From: Anoxybacillus sp050480245
Lineage (GTDB): Bacteria; Bacillota; Bacilli; Bacillales; Anoxybacillaceae
Length of the DNA stretch: 25,523 nt
Strand: one strand, 5' to 3'
NCBI GenBank assembly: GCA_050480245.1
Contig: JBCNEQ010000043.1
Under the pieces are notes generated by a model, which saw only the letters and a list, made by a program, of their open reading frames with translations, made no database searches and had not been told where the DNA came from. Both the position numbers and the translations under genes were made by a program. This document shows positions 21,188 to 25,523 of this stretch, piece by piece. Each line of letters begins with the position of its first letter. Position 1 is the stretch's first letter.

Positions 21188-21361
21188 GTGAAAGAAATTG
21201 AAGTGGTCATTGATACGGAAGAAATTGCGGAGTTCTTTTACAATGAACTTGTTCGGCGAGGATTTGTCCCAACAGAACATGAAATTGAAGAAATGGCAGA
21301 TATTATGTTTGATTATTTAATTGAAAAATGTATTATTGACGAAGAAATGATTGATGAATAA
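21188..21361 (+). CDS. yozD: YozD family protein (57 aa)
   Basis: A small acidic cytosolic protein starting MKEIEVVIDTEEIAEFFYNE and containing RRGFVPTEHEIEEMADI and FDYLIEKCIIDEE, all typical of YozD, a conserved Bacillus family of unknown function. The start is GTG at 21188 behind AAAGGGGGCG. A terminator follows immediately, so it is monocistronic. In B. subtilis yozD is near yodL, deoD and yodJ, all found within the next 4 kb here. It falls below the usual 60-codon cut-off. Confidence 0.82.
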   Translation: MKEIEVVIDTEEIAEFFYNELVRRGFVPTEHEIEEMADIMFDYLIEKCIIDEEMIDE

Positions 21362-21386
21362 AACGACGGCTGTTCCGTCGTTTTTT
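21360..21386 (+). terminator. Terminator of yozD
   Basis: AAAACGACGG (21360-21369) pairs with CCGTCGTTTT (21375-21384), T(6). Starts in the stop codon; the spo0M -35 box begins four bases after it. Confidence 0.9.
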
Positions 21387-21389
21387 ATT

Positions 21390-21417
21390 TGAAACATTTT
21401 CTTTTCTCATTCGTATA
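21390..21417 (+). promoter_or_regulatory. Sigma-W (ECF) promoter of spo0M
   Basis: TGAAAC (21390-21395), 16 bases, CGTATA (21412-21417) is a textbook sigma-W promoter. In B. subtilis spo0M belongs to the sigma-W cell-envelope stress regulon, which supports the match. Confidence 0.8.
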
Positions 21418-21452
21418 ACATATCGAATCATAAAATAAAGGAGGGCTGTTTT

Positions 21453-22223
21453 ATGGGGCTATTTAATAAAGTATTAGCAAGCATTGGAATTGGAGCAGCA
21501 AAGGTAGATACGAAGTTGCGTGAGTCACAACTATTACTCGGTGAACATATTACAGGCGTTGTTGAAGTGACTGGAGGAAATGTCGAACAAGGGATTGATG
21601 ATATATATTTATCTCTGTGCGCTACATATACGACTGAAGTAGATGATCGAAAAGTTACGAAAAAAGCAATGATTGAAAAGTGGAAAATTGCTCATTCGTT
21701 TGTCATTGGTGTTGGAGAAAAGAAAGAATTTCCATTTTCTTTTCCTCTTCCGATCGATACGCCGGTTACGCTCGGAAAAACGAGAGTATGGTTACACACA
21801 GGACTAGATATTAAAAATGCTGTTGATCCAACAGATGAAGACTATATTCGTGTTCAGCCGAATCAAATGATGAATGCTGTATTTCGTGCGATGGAAAACT
21901 TAGGATTTCAGCTGAAAGAAGCAGAATGCAAAGAAGCAGCTTATGGTATTCGCAAAAGACTTCCTTTTGTGCAAGAATTTGAGTACGTGCCGGTTCGTGG
22001 TGAGTTTCGTGGAAAACTTGATGAAGTAGAAATGATCTTTTTTCCACATGCACCAAATGAAATGGAATTGCTTATTCAAGTGGATCGACGAGCGCGTGGG
22101 TTAGCTGGGTTATTTGCGGAGGCGCTTGACTTAGATGAAACATTCGTCCGCGTCACTATTCATGAGCAGCGTATTCAAACATTACAAACAGACCTTGCTT
22201 CATTGATTCGACGATATGCTTAA
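21453..22223 (+). CDS. spo0M: Sporulation-control protein Spo0M
   Basis: A 256-residue cytosolic protein with an arrestin-like N-terminal half. It opens MGLFNKVLASIGIGAAKVDT, followed by LGEHITGVVEVTGG and the KKEFPFSFPLPIDTPVT block that define the Spo0M family; the C-terminal half carries FFPHAPNEMELLIQVDRRARG. Mutants in B. subtilis are affected in early sporulation and cell morphology; the molecular role is unclear. AAAGGAGG precedes the ATG. A sigma-W promoter lies 36 bases upstream. A strong terminator follows, so it is monocistronic. Confidence 0.93.
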   Translation: MGLFNKVLASIGIGAAKVDTKLRESQLLLGEHITGVVEVTGGNVEQGIDDIYLSLCATYTTEVDDRKVTKKAMIEKWKIAHSFVIGVGEKKEFPFSFPLPIDTPVTLGKTRVWLHTGLDIKNAVDPTDEDYIRVQPNQMMNAVFRAMENLGFQLKEAECKEAAYGIRKRLPFVQEFEYVPVRGEFRGKLDEVEMIFFPHAPNEMELLIQVDRRARGLAGLFAEALDLDETFVRVTIHEQRIQTLQTDLASLIRRYA

Positions 22224-22249
22224 AAGATTGGGGGCTCCCAATCTTTTTT
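22222..22249 (+). terminator. Terminator of spo0M
   Basis: AAAAGATTGGG (22222-22232) pairs with CCCAATCTTTT (22237-22247); T-run. Starts in the stop codon. Confidence 0.9.
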
Positions 22250-22359
22250 GTGTAGAAATGTCGGAAAATTATATATATTCGACAAAAATAGTAAAAAAAT
22301 GAAAAAGGAATCGACAAAACGAATCACTAATATGTTACGTAAAGGAAAAGAGGGAGTGG

Positions 22360-22683
22360 ATGTTAGTGATTCGGATGTTTATGGAGAAAATGTTAAAGTC
22401 AACACACCATTATGATGTAACGCTATTTCAAACACCGCAATTTGGTCAAACGAAAGGATATCGCCAAGTATATCGCTTGACGGTAATCGGGGAGGATCAT
22501 GATGATGTATTAGCGGAGGTTTATCGAATGTTTAACGTTCCTGATTTAGTTCCGAAAGATTATGAAGCACGCTATGTAGGTACGGGGGACATTTTAATGA
22601 TTGATGAAGGAATATTTGGACAATTTTTCTATCGCTTAAGTCCGGATGGATGGGAACGCATTCATCGCATTCATGTGCGCTAA
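22360..22683 (+). CDS. yodL: YodL-domain protein
   Basis: A ~107-residue conserved protein of unknown function. The block KSTHHYDVTLFQTPQFGQTK, the VYRMFNVPDLVPKDYEARY segment and the end DGWERIHRIHVR identify the YodL domain. The start is uncertain: ATG 22360 lies only three bases after AGGGAG (22351-22356), GTG 22366 has ideal nine-base spacing, and similarity to YodL only begins near ATG 22390. No membrane segment or catalytic motif is seen. In B. subtilis yodL neighbours deoD and yodJ, as here. Confidence 0.8.
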   Translation: MLVIRMFMEKMLKSTHHYDVTLFQTPQFGQTKGYRQVYRLTVIGEDHDDVLAEVYRMFNVPDLVPKDYEARYVGTGDILMIDEGIFGQFFYRLSPDGWERIHRIHVR

Positions 22684-22763
22684 AAAGTGTCTTTAAATGT
22701 TCACAAAATTGTGCTATATTGTATATAGACAATTAGCGAAAGGATAGATTATTATAAAAAGTT

Positions 22764-22794
22764 CCCCTTGTGCGTACAAGGGGATTATTTTTTC
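22764..22794. terminator. Bidirectional terminator
   Basis: CCCCTTGT (22764-22771) pairs with ACAAGGGG (22776-22783). A T-rich tail follows on the plus strand and a U-run on the minus strand, where it ends the 41-codon gene. On the plus strand it would end yodL or a short transcript from a possible promoter (TTCACA 22700-22705, TATATA 22722-22727). Confidence 0.8.
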
Positions 22795-22910
22795 CGCTTT
22801 TCAGCGCTATACTCTTTATCGTGTGCTTCAGCTTCAGCAATTAATGTTTCTTTTGGAATATGGTTATTCTTTTTCGGACTATTGATGCGACTGCGATGTT
22901 TTTTGCCCAA
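22785..22910 (-). CDS. Small basic protein with TTG start (41 aa)
   Basis: Starts MGKKHRSRINSPKKNNHIPK and ends with a short charged helix ETLIAEAEAHDKEYSAEKRK. The start is TTG at 22910, seven bases after a perfect minus-strand AAAGGAGG, which is why it is easily missed. It has a basic, Asn/His-rich first half and an acidic-then-basic helix. I do not recognise the family; the composition could suit a minor spore protein, but no sporulation promoter was identified. A terminator overlaps the end. Confidence 0.65.
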   Translation of the reverse strand: MGKKHRSRINSPKKNNHIPKETLIAEAEAHDKEYSAEKRKK

Positions 22911-22995
22911 TATGGAACCTCCTTTACATGACATGTGGTTACATCATTAACGTCGACAAGATCATAAAAAATATACATATGGGGTGGGAAAAGCG

Positions 22996-23358
22996 ATGTT
23001 CGCGTTCATCATTTCTTCGATCATCGGGATTATTGCGATTTTTTGCTCATTGTTTATTAAATTTGAATTAGAGCGACTCATTGGACGAAGAAAGAAAATT
23101 TTCTTGCTTCATTTCGCAAATATTAGTATAACTAACGTTGTGATTGCAAGCGCTTACTATGTGTTTAGCGGAATGTTTGAAACGAATGCACATCCGTTTT
23201 ATCTCATTTATTTAGCCTCGTTAGAAGCGATGTTGCCAATTTACGTCGTTTGTTATTTAATATACGAACATTATGAACAAGCGAAGAAAAAATATGTTGT
23301 AAGTGAAGATAAAAAAGTTTTATATGTGAAACCGAAGTATTTTCGGAAAATATCGTAA
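22996..23358 (+). CDS. Hypothetical membrane protein (120 aa)
   Basis: Three hydrophobic segments are visible: residues 1-22 (FAFIISSIIGIIAIFCSLFI), about 38-60 and about 67-88, followed by a charged cytoplasmic tail rich in Lys and Tyr. A basic cluster (IGRRKK) between the first two spans suggests that loop is cytoplasmic. GGTGGG (22983-22988) is seven bases before the ATG at 22996, preferred over GTG 22984. No family recognised. Monocistronic, closed by a terminator. It lies between the small basic gene and deoD. Confidence 0.7.
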   Translation: MFAFIISSIIGIIAIFCSLFIKFELERLIGRRKKIFLLHFANISITNVVIASAYYVFSGMFETNAHPFYLIYLASLEAMLPIYVVCYLIYEHYEQAKKKYVVSEDKKVLYVKPKYFRKIS

Positions 23359-23359
23359 T

Positions 23360-23383
23360 GAGGGAGCTTCCCTCTTTTTTTTT
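23360..23383 (+). terminator. Terminator of the hypothetical membrane gene
   Basis: GAGGGA (23360-23365) pairs with TCCCTC (23369-23374), followed by T(9). Confidence 0.85.
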
Positions 23384-23401
23384 ATACATGAAAAACAACG
23401 C

Positions 23402-23430
23402 TTTAGTGAAACATACGAGTGTGGTATAGT
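23402..23430 (+). promoter_or_regulatory. Candidate sigma-A promoter of deoD
   Basis: TTTAGT (23402-23407), 17 bases, TATAGT (23425-23430), 36 bases before the deoD start. No clear DeoR operator was recognised. Confidence 0.5.
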
Positions 23431-23466
23431 ATATATGCAGCGATCAAGGTGAAAAGGAGGATACAA

Positions 23467-24171
23467 ATGAGTGTTCATATTGGTGCAAAAGAACATGAAA
23501 TTGCGGATAAAATTTTACTTCCAGGGGATCCGCTTCGTGCAAAGTATATTGCTGAAACGTTTTTAGAAGGGGCTACTTGCTATAATCAAGTTCGTGGTAT
23601 GTTCGGATTTACTGGTACATATAAAGGACATCGTATTTCTGTTCAAGGAACAGGGATGGGTGTTCCATCCATTTCTATTTACATTACAGAGCTTATGCAA
23701 AGCTACAACGTTCAAACGTTAATTCGCGTTGGAACGTGCGGTGCGATTCAAAAAGATGTCAAAGTGCGTGACGTTATTTTAGCGATGACATCTTCAACGG
23801 ACTCACAAATAAATCGCATGACATTCGGGGGTATTGATTATGCCCCAACGGCTAACTTTGACTTGCTAAAAACAGCGTACGAAATTGGAAAAGAAAAAGG
23901 ATTACAACTGAAAGTTGGTAGTGTATTTACAGCTGACATGTTTTATAATGAAAATGCCCAATTTGAAAAACTATCGCGTTACGGTGTGCTAGCGGTAGAG
24001 ATGGAAACAACAGCACTTTATACGTTAGCCGCTAAATTTGGTCGAAAAGCGTTGTCTGTACTAACGGTAAGTGACCATATTTTAACGGGTGAAGAAACAA
24101 CAGCTGAAGAGCGACAAACAACGTTTAATGAGATGATTGAAGTTGCGCTTGAAACAGCGATTCGTCAATAA
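23467..24171 (+). CDS. deoD: Purine nucleoside phosphorylase, DeoD type
   Basis: Hexameric cytosolic enzyme that splits purine (deoxy)nucleosides with phosphate into base and (deoxy)ribose-1-phosphate for salvage. From ATG 23467 the protein has 234 residues, the usual length. Diagnostic blocks are MSVHIGAKEHEIADKILLPG (phosphate-binding GDPLRAKYIAE next), GTGMGVPSISIY, RVGTCGAI, the AVEMETTALYTLA substrate-binding segment and the SDHI loop. AAAGGAGG is well spaced for 23467, not for the longer frame from 23419. A promoter lies just upstream. The neighbour yodJ follows as in B. subtilis. Confidence 0.96.
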   Translation: MSVHIGAKEHEIADKILLPGDPLRAKYIAETFLEGATCYNQVRGMFGFTGTYKGHRISVQGTGMGVPSISIYITELMQSYNVQTLIRVGTCGAIQKDVKVRDVILAMTSSTDSQINRMTFGGIDYAPTANFDLLKTAYEIGKEKGLQLKVGSVFTADMFYNENAQFEKLSRYGVLAVEMETTALYTLAAKFGRKALSVLTVSDHILTGEETTAEERQTTFNEMIEVALETAIRQ

Positions 24172-24176
24172 AAAAT

Positions 24177-24214
24177 GAAAGCTCTTGCGGGAGGCACTCT
24201 GCGGAGCTTTCTTC
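24177..24214 (+). terminator. Weak terminator after deoD
   Basis: GAAAGCTC (24177-24184) pairs with GAGCTTTC (24204-24211) around a 19-base loop, with only a short pyrimidine tail. Read-through into yodJ is possible. Confidence 0.5.
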
Positions 24215-24232
24215 TATTCGTGAGGGAGAAAA

Positions 24233-25021
24233 ATGAAAAAATGGATATGTTGCTGTTTAATTATAGTTAGTGGATGTCAATCATTTGGCTCACTTGAGCA
24301 AGAACGAAAACCATCTGAACCCCCTGCCCAAGTAGAGCAAACAGCGCCATCTTCTGAAATAAAGGAACAAGAGGAACTTGTGCTCGAAGAAAGATTTTGG
24401 AATCAAATTGAAGTGCAAAACGGTGTGAAAGTGATCGTCAATCCAGATAACGTACTCGCTTTAGTAAATAAAGAACAACAACTGCCAGCTGATTACAAGC
24501 CAACCGATTTAGTGATCCCAAACGTTCCGTTTACATTCAAAGAAACAAATGTCGAAAAGCGGCACATGCGTGCAGAAGCTGCTAAAGCATTAGAAGCGAT
24601 GTTTGTAGCGGCAAAAAATCAACAAATCATCTTATACGCAGTATCCGGCTATCGTTCGTACGAGCGGCAACAACAGTTATTTGCTTCTGAAGTTCAACGC
24701 TTAGGGGAAGAAAAGGCGGTTGTTGCTGTCGCTATGCCTGGAAAAAGCGAACATCAAACAGGATTAGCGATGGATATTACAAGTCCAAGTGTTCAATATG
24801 CTATTACGCCTGCATTCGGTGAAACAGCTGAGGGGAAATGGGTAGCGCAACATGCCCATGAATTTGGTTTCATCATTCGCTACCCCAAAGGGAAAGAGCA
24901 TATTACAAAATACCAATACGAACCTTGGCATTTGCGCTATGTCGGTGTGAAAGCTGCAAAGGTAATTTACGAGAAACAAATTACGTTAGAAGAATATTTT
25001 CAAATTGTAAAGAAAATATGA
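24233..25021 (+). CDS. yodJ: D-alanyl-D-alanine carboxypeptidase lipoprotein, VanY/LdcB type
   Basis: Zinc peptidase of family M15B that trims D-Ala (LD- or DD-carboxypeptidase) from peptidoglycan stems. Residues 1-15 are a lipoprotein signal with lipobox VSGC (Cys15), so it is anchored on the outer membrane face; a Pro/Glu-rich linker to about residue 50 follows. The catalytic domain has SGYRSYERQ (138-146), SEHQTGLAMDI with zinc ligands His174 and Asp181, and EPWHLRYVG with catalytic Glu230 and ligand His233. All metal-site residues are intact. GAGGGAG precedes the ATG. It may be co-transcribed with deoD. Its stop is two bases from that of a convergent gene, with no terminator between. Confidence 0.92.
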   Translation: MKKWICCCLIIVSGCQSFGSLEQERKPSEPPAQVEQTAPSSEIKEQEELVLEERFWNQIEVQNGVKVIVNPDNVLALVNKEQQLPADYKPTDLVIPNVPFTFKETNVEKRHMRAEAAKALEAMFVAAKNQQIILYAVSGYRSYERQQQLFASEVQRLGEEKAVVAVAMPGKSEHQTGLAMDITSPSVQYAITPAFGETAEGKWVAQHAHEFGFIIRYPKGKEHITKYQYEPWHLRYVGVKAAKVIYEKQITLEEYFQIVKKI

Positions 25022-25023
25022 TG

Positions 25024-25293
25024 TTATACACATTTGAGCACACGATATTGTTCGAATATATCAGTCAATTTTTTAGATACGTAAATATATAATTCTGATT
25101 GATATACAATGGTTAACGCTCGGCGCAAATGCATTTGTTTAACGAACAAGTCGATTTTTCGTTTCGCATACTTCATCGCCTGTTGTTGGGAAATGATTTG
25201 TTTTCTCTTGATTTTTAATTCGATTTCTTTCAATAACGAGATGGAAAAGCGAAGGATCGCTGCTTCTGTTTGGCCGATAAATTGTGAGATCAT
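25024..25293 (-). CDS. Hypothetical helical protein (89 aa)
   Basis: A lysine-rich, predicted all-helical cytosolic protein: MISQFIGQTEAAILRFSISL, then KEIELKIKRKQIISQQQAMKY, and a C-terminal YIYVSKKLTDIFEQY. The start at 25293 is set by GGAGGG with eight-base spacing on the minus strand; the longer frame from 25356 has no such site. A candidate promoter is TTTACA (about 25363-25368) with TATAAA about 18 bases on. No family recognised and no membrane segment or motif seen. It converges on yodJ, with stop codons two bases apart. Confidence 0.65.
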   Translation of the reverse strand: MISQFIGQTEAAILRFSISLLKEIELKIKRKQIISQQQAMKYAKRKIDLFVKQMHLRRALTIVYQSELYIYVSKKLTDIFEQYRVLKCV

Positions 25294-25474
25294 TGTTTCA
25301 ATCCCTCCTTCGTACACATTTACAAATTTGAAATATACTTTATAATACATTAACATATCTTTTGTAAAAAAAATGTCGAAACGTGTAATGACATTTCGAC
25401 AAAAGCATTTATAAGTAAATGTTCCCCATCAATCAAAATATGAAAATCATCGCTCATGAATCTGTGATTTTTGC

Positions 25475-25507
25475 AAAAAAGGGAGCTACCGAAAGTAGCT
25501 CCCTTTT
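25475..25507 (-). terminator. Strong terminator near the right edge
   Basis: AAAAGGGAGCTAC (25477-25489) pairs perfectly with GTAGCTCCCTTTT (25495-25507), loop CGAAA. The longer U-run is on the minus strand (plus-strand A-run 25475-25480), so it most likely ends a minus-strand gene lying beyond the right edge. Confidence 0.8.
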
Positions 25508-25523
25508 AGTGTGCTCGGCATGG

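Noticed and set aside
20870..21280. 136-codon minus-strand open frame
   Set aside because: No ribosome binding site, odd composition, and it overlaps yozD and the better-supported 36-codon gene in another frame.
23407..23430. Sigma-W promoter of deoD (TGAAAC near 23406)
   Set aside because: TGAAAC is present but no CGTA follows at 16-17 bases; a sigma-A reading fits better.
1..25523. CRISPR array, prophage, toxin-antitoxin or defence system, tRNA genes
   Set aside because: No regularly spaced repeats, phage structural genes, recognised toxin/antitoxin pairs or cloverleaf-like tRNA sequences were found on either strand by eye.

Overview
The window looks like chromosomal DNA of a thermophilic or thermotolerant Bacillaceae, closest in feel to Anoxybacillus/Geobacillus. 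The evidence is a set of endospore genes (cotD, sspN, tlp, spo0M, a gamma-SASP-like gene), a B-type RNase P RNA, strong AGGAGG ribosome binding sites, GTG/TTG starts, moderate-to-low GC, and gene neighbourhoods known from Bacillus subtilis. A ba3-type oxidase and a remnant of an IS701/IS4-like transposase also fit this group. Genus assignment is inference from protein resemblance; no 16S rRNA or tRNA gene is present.

Layout. (1) 1-800: wreck of an insertion sequence (transposase with an internal deletion) and a 31-codon membrane peptide. (2) 800-7100: cotD, gpsB, rnpB, a truncated PAS-domain gene, a THUMP methyltransferase (ypsC/rlmL type), a DinG/XPD-type helicase (ypvA) and an M32 carboxypeptidase (ypwA). 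(3) 7100-9680, minus strand: a ba3 cytochrome oxidase operon (subunits IIa, II, I) behind a palindrome-rich control region. (4) 9670-10130, minus strand: a CheX-type protein. (5) 10130-10590: a 460-base stretch with a promoter, two terminators and no convincing gene, the least explained part of the window. (6) 10590-14690: the two-headed dynamin dynA, ypbS and a gamma-SASP-like gene. (7) 14700-16840: yneN, an FbpB-like small gene, sspN, tlp, yneP, and yneR in the opposite direction. (8) 16840-20840: a CorA transporter with an unusual leader, an FAD oxidoreductase, and a stand-alone bioB under an apparent BirA operator. (9) 20840-25523: small membrane and conserved small genes, yozD, spo0M behind a sigma-W promoter, yodL, deoD, the VanY-type carboxypeptidase yodJ, and an unknown convergent gene.

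How the genes fit together. Most are housekeeping genes (cell division, RNA processing, purine salvage, biotin, Mg/metal transport) interleaved with spore genes expressed in different compartments: cotD from a sigma-K-like promoter (mother cell), sspN and the gamma-SASP-like gene from sigma-G-like promoters (forespore). The DNA is very compact: for at least five genes the stop codon lies inside the stem of the terminator, and one bidirectional hairpin contains the stop codons of both convergent genes.

I did not find a defence island, CRISPR array, prophage or biosynthetic cluster. The items most worth follow-up are the candidate RNA region 10223-10525, the palindromes upstream of the ba3 oxidase, the nested palindrome inside the bioB terminator, the Glu/Pro-rich reading frame in front of corA, and several small genes that length-limited gene callers would miss.
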